DNA from: XN24 sp964462675
Lineage (GTDB): Bacteria > Pseudomonadota > Gammaproteobacteria > Steroidobacterales > XN24
Length of the DNA stretch: 64,000 nt
Direction of reading: 5' to 3'
Assembly: GCA_964462675.1 (NCBI GenBank)
Contig: CAYWYS010000008.1
Span: 1 to 64,000, forward strand
Every line of letters begins with the position of its first letter. The stretch's first letter is position 1. Below the pieces are notes generated by a model that worked only from the letters and a program-made list of their open reading frames with translations, made no database searches and was not told the origin of the DNA. Below, piece after piece: positions 17,269 to 24,958 of this stretch. Position numbers and translations under genes: made by a program.

Positions 17269-17592
17269 CTACTGGCCAGGCTCGCCCGGGTCGATCTGCG
17301 GGCCTTGCAGGTCCCGCGTGTACTGCTGGGACTGCTCGCGGATCTGGCGCCATTGCGCCTCGGTGCGGCAGACGCGCTGCGGAATGAGCTGGCCGGTGAC
17401 ACGCTCGTTGATACAGCGGACCCGCTTCCCGTCGTCCACGGTCGCAACCGCCGTCGGCTGCGCGTCGCCGTCGGCAGCCTCGGCCGTTGCCGGGCTTGTT
17501 GCCGCGGTCGCGGGGGCCCGTTCAGCCGGCGCCGAGGCGCAGCCTGCAAACAGCATTGCGGCGCCGATCAACGCCAGTTTCTTGCTTGTCAT
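17269..17592 (-). CDS. Small lipoprotein with C-x14-C-x-TEAQW motif
   Basis: 107 residues from the ATG at 17592. The lipobox is Phe-Ala-Gly-Cys (IGAAMLFAGCAS), then a low-complexity Ala/Thr/Pro linker and a C-terminal motif in which two Cys are 14 residues apart: C in VRCINERV and C in RVCRTEAQW. The gene at 52790-53107 has the same layout, motif and size, so the two are paralogues. The motif suggests a disulfide-held domain on a lipid anchor in the envelope. Function unknown. Confidence 0.75.
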   Translation of the reverse strand: MTSKKLALIGAAMLFAGCASAPAERAPATAATSPATAEAADGDAQPTAVATVDDGKRVRCINERVTGQLIPQRVCRTEAQWRQIREQSQQYTRDLQGPQIDPGEPGQ

Positions 17593-17793
17593 GGTCAACT
17601 CCAGCGCGGATTTCCGGGTCCGCGAGCTTGGGTGGGGGGGCGCACGGCCGCGGATGTGCGGGCGGCATTGAACGGGTCCGACTTTGCCATGCCCGCTGCG
17701 AGCGTACAACCGCAGCAATGGACTGTCAGGGGGTCCCCCGCCCGTTAGGCCGGTGCTAGGCTAGGCGCACGGGTGGCCGCGGGAGGGCGCAAC

Positions 17794-18003
17794 ATGCACT
17801 GGAGTCGAATCGTCGGGATCGGCCTGATCGTCGCCGGTGGAATCATGCTGTTCATGGGCTGGAACGCCACCGAGAGCGTCACCGAGGGCGTCAGCGAAGC
17901 GCTGACCGGCCGCTACACAGAAGATACGCGTCGCTACCTGATCGGCGGCGGCGTCGCTGCCGCCGTTGGCGTCGCACTGCTGCTATTTGGCGCCAAGCGC
18001 TGA
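17794..18003 (+). CDS. DUF3185 small membrane protein
   Basis: 69 residues from the ATG at 17794, chosen because GGGAGG (17781-17786) stands seven bases upstream; a GTG at 17773 would lie before that site. Two TM helices (about 4-20 and 47-66) flank a polar loop with SVTEGVSEALTGRYTEDT, the usual DUF3185 layout (ASDS-like loop, then GG-rich second helix). Convergent with the equally small DUF3096 gene. Function unknown. Confidence 0.85.
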   Translation: MHWSRIVGIGLIVAGGIMLFMGWNATESVTEGVSEALTGRYTEDTRRYLIGGGVAAAVGVALLLFGAKR

Positions 18004-18020
18004 GGCCCTCGTCCTGGCGC

Positions 18021-18176
18021 TCAGCCCATGCGCATCGTGCCCGCGCCGAACAAGCCCAGCAGGCCGAAGACGATCAGGTAGATCGCAACGATGTAGTTGA
18101 GCATGCGCGGCATGACCAGGATCAGGATGCCTGCGATCAACGATATCAGCGGGGCCAGGCTCAGTTGGATGTTCAT
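18021..18176 (-). CDS. DUF3096 small membrane protein
   Basis: 51 residues, MNIQLSLAPLISLIAG at the start, then ILILVMPRMLNYIVAIYLIV and GLLGLFGAGTMRMG. It is almost wholly hydrophobic with two short TM helices split by MPRMLN, the DUF3096 signature. It is shorter than the usual ORF cut-off. It ends 17 bases from the convergent DUF3185 gene. Function unknown; proteins of this type are often stress-induced. Confidence 0.85.
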   Translation of the reverse strand: MNIQLSLAPLISLIAGILILVMPRMLNYIVAIYLIVFGLLGLFGAGTMRMG

Positions 18177-18195
18177 CGCGTGTTCTCCCCCGACT

Positions 18196-18353
18196 GGTGC
18201 CGGGTCGTAGTTTCGTAGTTATTTGCAGCGCCATGGTTGCATGGCCAGGCGCCTGAAGGGAAATACGACCGGGCGGCCGAGATGCGGGGGCGGCGTTGCT
18301 GCGTGGGCTGCAGGGACGGCGGCGCAATAACTACGAAACTACGACCCGGCACC
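18196..18353. repeat. Palindromic repeat copy 2 (158 bp, long inner segment)
   Basis: Arms of 28 bases (GGTGCCGGGTCGTAG... to ...AGTTATT and the complement at 18326-18353) enclose about 100 bases of unrelated sequence, unlike the other, compact copies. The right arm holds the stop codon of the GTPase gene (18339-18341). It may be a copy interrupted by other sequence, or two half-elements facing each other. Confidence 0.8.
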
Positions 18354-19865
18354 GAGGAAGCGGCCGGCGCTGCGCAGCTGGCGCCACAGCAGGCCCCAGT
18401 CCTCGTCGCGCTTGCGCGCCCGCAGGCAGCGCAGCAATCGCACGCGGTTGGCCTCGGCCTGGTCGCACAGCATGGCCGCCCAGAGCGCGTCGTCGACGTT
18501 GTAGACCTTGCCCTCGGCCAGGCAGACGGGGATGACGCGCGCGAGTTCGACGCCGAGATCCGCGGCGACCGCGCCGAGCGCAGCAACGATCTGCCCGGCC
18601 TTGGTGCCCGCCGGCGGGTCCAGCGCGTAGGGCGGCTGCCACTCGCGCGGCGGCCGCAGCCGATCGATGTGCGTCATGACCACGAGCAAGGGTGGCACAC
18701 GCCGGGCCGGGTCGGCCGACAGCATTGCTCGCAACCGGTCAAGCCGCTCGCGCTCCTCGCCGCGGTCGGCGCGGTCGGCCGCCGTGACCCACAGCACCAG
18801 GTCTGCCTCGCCGGCGGTGCGTTCCAACACCCGGCTGCCGAACAGCGCGCCATCGAAGCCGGGCGTGTCGAAAATCAGCGCCTGCAACGCGCCCTCCCGT
18901 TCCAGACGGTGCGGCTTGATCTCAGCCGTCGTGTCCGGCAGCAAATCCGTAGCCGCCGTAACCTCGCCGAACAGCGCGTTGATCAGGCTGGACTTGCCGG
19001 CATTGGCGCGACCCAGCACCAGGATGCGCAGCGGCTCGCTGCGGGCAGCGTCCTGCTCGTCGGCGGCACGGCCATCCTCCAGCAGGCGCCGGTCGGGCGC
19101 ATCCAGCGGCGTGTGCTCCTCGATGCGCACCAGTCCGCCATAAAGATCGATCGCGTGATAGCCCAGCTTGCGGATGTACTCGCGCAGCAGCCAAGTCTGC
19201 ACGCGCTCCGAGCCGTGCGCAGCCAGCTCATCGAGCACCGCACGCCGCAACTCCGCGACCACCGCGGACTGCGGCGCGAGGATCGCGCGTCCCGCCCGGT
19301 ACCAGCCTTCGTGCTGCTTCAGCAAGTCGCGGAAGCTCTTCGCGCGCGCCATCGTGCCGAGCGTCAGCCGGTGGCTGAACGGGATGTTCTCCACGACGTC
19401 CTCGCGCAGCTCGCGCGCGGCGCGCTCGATGATCGCCAGCGTATGCGGCAGCGTCATCTCCAGCAGCGGCTGCTCGCTGCGCGAATGGAAGTGCCCTGCC
19501 ACCATGACCAGCACCTGTCGTGCGAGCCGCATCAGGCCGGCGCCGTCGTTGAGCGGCCAGTCCTGCGTCGTCGAAGCCGCGGCGAGACCCTGCACTTTCT
19601 CCCAGCAGCGCTCTGCTTCGGTCGGCCAGTGCGCACCAGGCTGCGTCGTCGCCTCCGGCAAGGCGCGCTGCTCGCGCGCCACCGCCAGCCGGTTCAGCGC
19701 CAGCCCGGCGGCGGTCGTCAGCACTGCCGCCAGCAGCCACCACAACACCAGCGACGATTGCCACAGCCACACGGTGCCGAGCAGCGGCAGCAGCACCAGC
19801 GGCAGCGCGGCGACCACGGCCGCCGCGACCCGCCACCAGCCGAAACGGGCGAGCCAGTCCCTCAT
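18339..19865 (-). CDS. Membrane-anchored Era/Ras-like GTPase
   Basis: 508 residues from the ATG at 19865. Two TM helices (about 11-30 and 36-55) are followed by a helical region (60-270) and a GTPase domain: P-loop GRANAGKS (285-292), switch DTTAE, G3 DTPGF (333-337) and G4 THID (398-401). The ATG overlaps the stop of the upstream GTPase gene (ATGA). The final GAGS and TAG come from a palindromic repeat that the frame enters, so the original tail may be lost. Two-GTPase membrane units of this kind are uncharacterised. Confidence 0.82.
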   Translation of the reverse strand: MRDWLARFGWWRVAAAVVAALPLVLLPLLGTVWLWQSSLVLWWLLAAVLTTAAGLALNRLAVAREQRALPEATTQPGAHWPTEAERCWEKVQGLAAASTTQDWPLNDGAGLMRLARQVLVMVAGHFHSRSEQPLLEMTLPHTLAIIERAARELREDVVENIPFSHRLTLGTMARAKSFRDLLKQHEGWYRAGRAILAPQSAVVAELRRAVLDELAAHGSERVQTWLLREYIRKLGYHAIDLYGGLVRIEEHTPLDAPDRRLLEDGRAADEQDAARSEPLRILVLGRANAGKSSLINALFGEVTAATDLLPDTTAEIKPHRLEREGALQALIFDTPGFDGALFGSRVLERTAGEADLVLWVTAADRADRGEERERLDRLRAMLSADPARRVPPLLVVMTHIDRLRPPREWQPPYALDPPAGTKAGQIVAALGAVAADLGVELARVIPVCLAEGKVYNVDDALWAAMLCDQAEANRVRLLRCLRARKRDEDWGLLWRQLRSAGRFLGAGS

Positions 19866-21097
19866 GGCCGGCGCTCGTCTTCCCGGGCTTCCTGGTGCTG
19901 CGCTCGCACCAGCTCCCGGCCCCGTGTCAGCGCGTCGCGATAGACCGCGCGCAAGGCGTCGGCCTCGATGGCGTGGCCTTCGCGGCGTCGCGACAGGTAG
20001 GCGCACGCCGCCTTGCCGAGCGCGTAAGTCGTAGCACCGGCGGCGCTGGCGCCCCATACCGCACCCACCGTCTGACCCCACACCGGAACCAGCTTGACGA
20101 CGCTACGCCCGGCGAGGCGCAGTCCGTAGGCGGTCGCGATGCCGCCACCCAGCAAGCCCAGGAACTCCGAGCTGTTGCGCTTCGACCAGGGCAGCCGGTA
20201 CAGCCCGGCCAGCAGGTGCAGCAACTTCGCCTGCAGCGCCGGCACCAGCGCAAGGTCCAGGACCGGCAGCGCGCCGACCGCACCGGCCGCGATGCTGTAG
20301 CCGACGATCTGCGGGTGCGCGGCGCGGCTGTAGACATCAGTCACCGACGGATCGGCCCGCAGCCGGGCCCGCAGGCCGAGCGACGACGCCTGCTCGATTG
20401 CCGACCACAGCGCCTCGATGCCGTAATCCACTGGCTCGAAGCCGTCCCCGGGCTGGGTGAAATCGATCGGTACCCAGGACAGCTCGCCATCGCCCGGCAG
20501 CGTGCCGAGCTGCGCACGCTGCGCGAGCAACAGGCGGCGCAGGCTCTCCGGGACGCGGGCGGGCCAGTCAGGCTGGTCGAAGGGATAGGGCTGCACATGC
20601 TCGGCACCGTCCGGATAGCCCTCGTGCAGGCAGGTCTGCGCGATGACCACCGGCCAGTCCGGATGCCTGCGGCGCACCGCGCGCAACACTTCCAGCACCC
20701 GGCTCGGCCGGGTGTCGTCCGCCTTCATGACGGCGATCAGCAGGTGGGCCCGTGCCTCGCACAGGGCGATGTCCTCGTCGGGCACGTAGTCGACTTCGCC
20801 GAGGCCGCGGGTATCGAGGAAGCCCACGACCGGCGCGTCGGGCGGAAATTCGTAGAGGCGTGCCGTGCGCGTGCAGGGCTGGAAGCCGTTGCCGATCTCG
20901 GCGCTGGTGCTGCCGGTGAGCGCGCGCACGATGGACGTCTTGCCCGACTGCGCCGTTCCCAGCAGCCAGAGTACCGGCGCCGAGTGACGGGCGGCGGCGT
21001 CGCGCAGCGCGCGCTCGAGCAACTCGCTGTCAACTTCGGAGCCGCCCAGCGCACCCTGGAGCTTGCGCCAGGCGTGCGACCAGCGAGGGTGACGCAT
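19862..21097 (-). CDS. GTPase with C-terminal DUF697-like membrane domain
   Basis: 411 residues from the ATG at 21097. P-loop GTAQSGKT (47-54), G3 DTRGLG (95-100) and a possible G4 around VMKADD mark a dynamin/YcjX-like GTPase; the C-terminal third (VGYSIAAGAVGALPVLDLALVPALQ and later GGGIATAYGLRLAGRSVVKLVPVWGQ) has the hydrophobic, Gly-rich helices of DUF697. A palindromic repeat ends six bases before the ATG and no Shine-Dalgarno is visible, so initiation may be weak or leaderless. First gene of the pair with 18339-19865. Confidence 0.82.
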   Translation of the reverse strand: MRHPRWSHAWRKLQGALGGSEVDSELLERALRDAAARHSAPVLWLLGTAQSGKTSIVRALTGSTSAEIGNGFQPCTRTARLYEFPPDAPVVGFLDTRGLGEVDYVPDEDIALCEARAHLLIAVMKADDTRPSRVLEVLRAVRRRHPDWPVVIAQTCLHEGYPDGAEHVQPYPFDQPDWPARVPESLRRLLLAQRAQLGTLPGDGELSWVPIDFTQPGDGFEPVDYGIEALWSAIEQASSLGLRARLRADPSVTDVYSRAAHPQIVGYSIAAGAVGALPVLDLALVPALQAKLLHLLAGLYRLPWSKRNSSEFLGLLGGGIATAYGLRLAGRSVVKLVPVWGQTVGAVWGASAAGATTYALGKAACAYLSRRREGHAIEADALRAVYRDALTRGRELVRAQHQEAREDERRP

Positions 21098-21103
21098 GGT
21101 TTG

Positions 21104-21181
21104 GGTGCCGGGTCGTAGGTTCGTAGTTATGAGTTTAGCGGCACCGCCGTGCAAATAACTACGAATCTACGACCCGGCACC
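21104..21181. repeat. Palindromic repeat copy 3 (78 bp)
   Basis: Left arm starts GGTGCCGGGTCGTAG, right arm ends CTACGACCCGGCACC, with about 22 bases between the matched parts and a small mismatch (GGTTCG against GATTCG). It lies directly before the start codon of the DUF697-like GTPase gene and is followed on the right by a short tandem repeat built from its own end. Confidence 0.8.
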
Positions 21182-21219
21182 GTTAAGCTCGGCACCGTCA
21201 AGCTTGGGACCGTCAAGCG
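21175..21219. repeat. Three 15-bp tandem units next to palindromic copy 3
   Basis: Units CGGCACCGTTAAGCT, CGGCACCGTCAAGCT and TGGGACCGTCAAGCG follow without gaps. The first begins inside the right arm of the palindrome, so the end of the element seems to have been duplicated by slippage. Confidence 0.65.
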
Positions 21220-21233
21220 CGCGTCCCTGATTG

Positions 21234-21929
21234 CTAGAGCTTGTCCTTCGGTATCAGATCCTCCGGCACCGGCGAGTGCGCCTTCAGCTCCTCGAGGCCC
21301 TTGACCGCAATGCTCGCCCATTCCTTGAACAAAACCCGGAAATCGCTCTCATTCGAAACGCGGGAGACTCTGCCGCCCGCGTGTCGGGCTTCACGTCGGT
21401 CGATGGCTCGACCGAGCAGGGCGCCGGTCTGCGAGTCGCGTACCTCGAGCACCAGTATCGCCTCGCCGGCATCGGCGACCAGCGTCATTGACCGCGCGGT
21501 GCCCTTATCCGGCATCGGCGCGCTGATCGAGAGGTTGATGACTGCGCTCGAAATCCGCAGCACGTCGGGGCCCGGCGCCTCCGCGACCGGATAACCGGCC
21601 TCGGCGAAGGCCGCATGAAACACGTCGTCGAAGTTCGCGCGCCCCGCTGCCAGGATCTTCTCCGCATCTGCCTCGGCGATCCGGCGCGACAGGTCCCTGC
21701 TCGACTGATTGACGTCGCTGAGCCAGTCCTTGCGGAAGGCCACCTCGGTCGGGTCGATCATGACCTTCGTGTAGGCGCGAAAGTCCGCACCGGGAAGCAG
21801 GAAAACCGCGTCCAGGCGCTTCGGCTCAACCTCGATCAGCCCATCCCAGCTTTCGGGCGCATCGGCAGCCAGCACCGCGCCGCAAACCACGGCAGCCAGC
21901 AGTGCAAATATCCACTTGTTCGCTTTCAT
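21234..21929 (-). CDS. DUF3313 family exported protein
   Basis: 231 residues with a signal peptide (about 1-21, ends AVLAADA). The mature part follows DUF3313: SWDGLIEVEPKRLDAVFLLPGADF, then KVMIDPTEVAFRKDW and SRRIAEADAEKI, with a late ILVLEVRDSQTGALLGRAIDR stretch typical of the family. No lipobox Cys, so periplasmic rather than a lipoprotein. A second DUF3313-like gene is at 30900-31655. Likely co-transcribed with the gene upstream (20-base gap). Function unknown. Confidence 0.85.
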   Translation of the reverse strand: MKANKWIFALLAAVVCGAVLAADAPESWDGLIEVEPKRLDAVFLLPGADFRAYTKVMIDPTEVAFRKDWLSDVNQSSRDLSRRIAEADAEKILAAGRANFDDVFHAAFAEAGYPVAEAPGPDVLRISSAVINLSISAPMPDKGTARSMTLVADAGEAILVLEVRDSQTGALLGRAIDRREARHAGGRVSRVSNESDFRVLFKEWASIAVKGLEELKAHSPVPEDLIPKDKL

Positions 21930-21949
21930 GCTGAGCCTCGCGGCGGCTG

Positions 21950-22510
21950 CTATTGCCCCCGGTCGACCTGGATTGCAAAAGCTTCGCTATAGACGATGTC
22001 GACGGTGTCCCCCACCTTGACGCCCTCGAGCCGCTCCGGATGCCTGACCAGGATCGTCTTGGTCTCGCCCTGCGGGCCCCGGAAGGTGACCGTGGGCGTC
22101 TCGCGATCGATGGCGATGATCTCGACCGTCAGCACAACCTGGCTTGCCACGAGGCCCGCGGGCATCTCGCCCGGTGCTGCCCGTCCGCCGGCAACCGCCC
22201 CTGTCAGGTCGGCCTGCCCGCCACTGTGCACCTCCCAGGCGATCGCCTCGATATAGGTCGCCGTGACCACGTCACCGACCTGGACCTGGGCCAGGTTCCT
22301 GACTTCGTCGCCGGCGATGAAGCTGATCTCTTCGCCATCCGCCGCCTTGAGCGTGACCGCGCGCGTCTGATGGTCGATCTGCACCACCGTCGCCGTTACC
22401 TCGGTCGACGAGATCATGGCCTCGCCCGTAGGCTCGGTGGCCTCCACCTGCGTCATGCCCGACAGCGAGACAACCAGCACCGCCGCAGCGGCAGAAAAAA
22501 TTCCTTTCAT
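21950..22510 (-). CDS. Exported protein of unknown function with two OB-like repeats
   Basis: 186 residues with a signal peptide (about 1-24). The mature protein has two similar halves: ATVVQIDHQTRAVTLKAADG with VQVGDVVTATYIEAIAWEV, and VEIIAIDRETPTVTFRGPQG with VKVGDTVDIVYSEAFAIQV. This duplicated I-D-x-x-T-x-x-V-T-x4-G then VGD-V-x-x-x-Y-x-E-A pattern suggests two small beta-barrel domains. Genes with this pattern are often noted only as hypothetical. It is the first gene of a unit with DUF3313; a palindromic repeat lies 49 bases upstream. Confidence 0.72.
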   Translation of the reverse strand: MKGIFSAAAAVLVVSLSGMTQVEATEPTGEAMISSTEVTATVVQIDHQTRAVTLKAADGEEISFIAGDEVRNLAQVQVGDVVTATYIEAIAWEVHSGGQADLTGAVAGGRAAPGEMPAGLVASQVVLTVEIIAIDRETPTVTFRGPQGETKTILVRHPERLEGVKVGDTVDIVYSEAFAIQVDRGQ

Positions 22511-22559
22511 ATCAATTCTCCCAATAACACCAATACGAACACTCTGTACATTTATATCC

Positions 22560-22638
22560 GGTGCCGGGTCGTAGATTCGTAGTTATCAACGTGACAGCAC
22601 GGCCGCAGCAAATAACTACGAAACTACGACCCGGCACC
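22560..22638. repeat. Palindromic repeat copy 4 (79 bp)
   Basis: Arms start GGTGCCGGGTCGTAG and end CTACGACCCGGCACC; the inner part of the left arm (ATTCG) differs by one base from the right (TTTCG). About 25 bases separate the arms. It lies between the start of the two-repeat exported protein and the end of the patatin gene, both on the minus strand. After it, GGCACC is repeated once more. Confidence 0.8.
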
Positions 22639-22653
22639 ACGGCACCAGGATGG

Positions 22654-24885
22654 TCACAGGGTGCCGAAGCTCTTGCCGAGGTAGAAGAACGCCGCGTCCA
22701 GTCCGCCTTCAGCCCGGCCGTAGCCGAGGTACAGCGGACCGATCGGAGTATCCAGGGCGAGGAACACGCTGCCGTTCAGGAGCGCCGAGCCGACGGATAT
22801 GTCATCCCGCGATTCCCAGGCATTGCCAAGCTCCATCGAGGCGCCGACATACCATTCGAAGAACGGGATCAGCGGCGCCCTACGGTAGTAGATCGCCTGC
22901 ACGAGCGCAGTATGTTCACCGCTCAGGGCGTCCTCCGGCAGGCCGGACAGGGTGAGAAAACCGCCAATCCGGAAGCGATTCTGGATTGCAACGTCTCCCG
23001 AAGTCGTGGTGGAGAAGCGCCCGCTGACCCCGACCGTATGCGACCCGAAACTGGTCAAGTAGGTGGCTCTCGACTTGAGCTGTTCAAGGGAGTCGTCGCT
23101 GCCGAGGCCCTCGCGGAACAGGCTGTACTCCGCGAGCACGATTGCCCCGTGCGTCGGGAAATTGACGTTGTCGAGGCTATCGAACAGGAAGCGCCCGTAG
23201 AGGGAGCCGCTCTCGAAATCGAACTCGGGCAGGTCGGGTGCGCCGACGCGCACGTCGACTTCGCCGGTGCCCCGGCGCACGCCAGCGCGGAGTTCCGCCA
23301 GTACGCCGAGGTTGCGGCCGGCGCTCAGCTCCACGCCCAATTCACCGACGCGATACTCGACAAAGGGGTTAAGCTTTTCGTCATAAATCGCAACAGTCCG
23401 ACGCTCGGCCCGGATCCGGGATTCCACAAAATATTTGGAGGCATAATCGAGCGGTTGGTACCAGTTTGCACCGAGGCCAGGGTCTTCGCCCAACTGGACA
23501 GCGAAGCGCAATTCGCCGTTCAATGGGTTGATCGCCGTGCGCAGGTAAGCAACGCCCATGTTGTAGCGGTTGTCGCCACTCAGGTCGTTGCTCAGCGCCA
23601 CGCCAAATTGCAGGTAATTGGGTCCCCAGCTGCGCTCGTTGGCTGTGATCTCAATTCCGGACTTGCCGTCCTCCTCGACGAAGTCGTAGTGGACGGTCTG
23701 GAACAGCTCCAGTCCGTAAAGGCGACTGATGTCCGCCTCCAGCCGGGCCACGTCGAGCGGTTCGCCAACCGGCTGGCTGATCCGCACACGAATCATTTCG
23801 TCCGCAATGGGGGAGTTGTTGACGATGCGAACAAACTCGACGACCGGCGCCGCTTCCGGCGGGTCGCGGCGCGCCGCCACGTGCGCCCGGAACTCGCCAG
23901 TGCCCACGCCCAGCGGCGCCAGCTGTCCTCGCTTGGCTTCCGCCGCCACGCGGCCCGTCTCAACCGCCTGGACCGCCAGGTTGAAGTCGCCACTGCCGAT
24001 CTTGCCGAGGTCCGGGACGATCAGAACGTCGCGTTCCGTCAGGCTCGCAATCTGGAGCTCAGCGTTCGTGCGGGTCATGATCGAGGTCAGCTGCCCGGTG
24101 ATCTGCAGCATGTTGCGCACATTCTCCGCGGGCGCCAGCGGCGTGCTGATATCCACCGCGATGACGATGTCGGCGCCCATGTCGCGCACGACGTTGATCG
24201 GCAGGTTGTTGGTGATGCCGCCGTCCACCAGCAGCCGCCCATCGATCTCCGTCGCTGCAAACGCACCCGGCACGGCCATGCTGGCGCGCATCGCCATGGC
24301 AAGGTCGCCGCTGCCCAGCACTACTGGCTGGCCGGTGCCGATGTCCGAGGCCACCGCGCGGAACGGAATCGCCAGCTCATCGAAATCGGTGACGGTGGAG
24401 GCGTGCCGCACGAGCTGGCGCAGCGCCAGGTCGAATTTCTGGCCCTGGATGGCGCCCGAGGGAAACATCAGTTTGCCGTTATTGAAGCCGGGCTTCGCCT
24501 TGACCAGGTAGTTATCGTCATCGCGCTTGCGACGAAACGGCCGATCGATGCGCGGCGGCCGGTCATTGAAGACGTTGTCCCAGTCCATGTCCTGCAGTGC
24601 CGCCTCGATCTGGTCGGGGGTCATGCCGGAGGCATAGAGCCCGCCGATGATCGAACCCATGCTGGTGCCGGCAATGTAGTCCACCGGGATGCGAAGTTCC
24701 TCGAGCACCCGGAGTACGCCGACGTGCGCTGCGCCACGCGCGCCGCCGCCGCTCAGCGCCAGGCCAATTCGCGGCCGCTCCAGGCCCTCGCCCGCGGCCT
24801 CCGCGGCCTCGGCCGGCGCCGCCGGCAGGCCCGCGATGCCCAGCAACCCGGCGGAACAAAGCGCAACCCAGCATCGTGTCTTCAT
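22654..24885 (-). CDS. Patatin-like phospholipase with POTRA and beta-barrel (type Vd, PlpD-like)
   Basis: 743 residues from the ATG at 24885; signal peptide about 1-28. The patatin domain has oxyanion loop SGGGARG (45-51), nucleophile S75 in GTSMG and catalytic D221 in DGG (ITNNLPI follows). After about residue 350 comes a POTRA-like segment (RISQPVGEPLDVARLEADISRLYG) and a 16-strand-size barrel to the end. This is the layout of type Vd autotransporters such as Pseudomonas PlpD, whose patatin part is secreted and cleaves phospholipids. It stands alone, after the phospholipase D gene in the same direction. Confidence 0.92.
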   Translation of the reverse strand: MKTRCWVALCSAGLLGIAGLPAAPAEAAEAAGEGLERPRIGLALSGGGARGAAHVGVLRVLEELRIPVDYIAGTSMGSIIGGLYASGMTPDQIEAALQDMDWDNVFNDRPPRIDRPFRRKRDDDNYLVKAKPGFNNGKLMFPSGAIQGQKFDLALRQLVRHASTVTDFDELAIPFRAVASDIGTGQPVVLGSGDLAMAMRASMAVPGAFAATEIDGRLLVDGGITNNLPINVVRDMGADIVIAVDISTPLAPAENVRNMLQITGQLTSIMTRTNAELQIASLTERDVLIVPDLGKIGSGDFNLAVQAVETGRVAAEAKRGQLAPLGVGTGEFRAHVAARRDPPEAAPVVEFVRIVNNSPIADEMIRVRISQPVGEPLDVARLEADISRLYGLELFQTVHYDFVEEDGKSGIEITANERSWGPNYLQFGVALSNDLSGDNRYNMGVAYLRTAINPLNGELRFAVQLGEDPGLGANWYQPLDYASKYFVESRIRAERRTVAIYDEKLNPFVEYRVGELGVELSAGRNLGVLAELRAGVRRGTGEVDVRVGAPDLPEFDFESGSLYGRFLFDSLDNVNFPTHGAIVLAEYSLFREGLGSDDSLEQLKSRATYLTSFGSHTVGVSGRFSTTTSGDVAIQNRFRIGGFLTLSGLPEDALSGEHTALVQAIYYRRAPLIPFFEWYVGASMELGNAWESRDDISVGSALLNGSVFLALDTPIGPLYLGYGRAEGGLDAAFFYLGKSFGTL

Positions 24886-24958
24886 GGCGATCTCCACGCG
24901 AGTTGCCGCTCTTCCGGGAGCGGATGTTCGGACAGTAGCATCGCAGACCGGGACCGGC

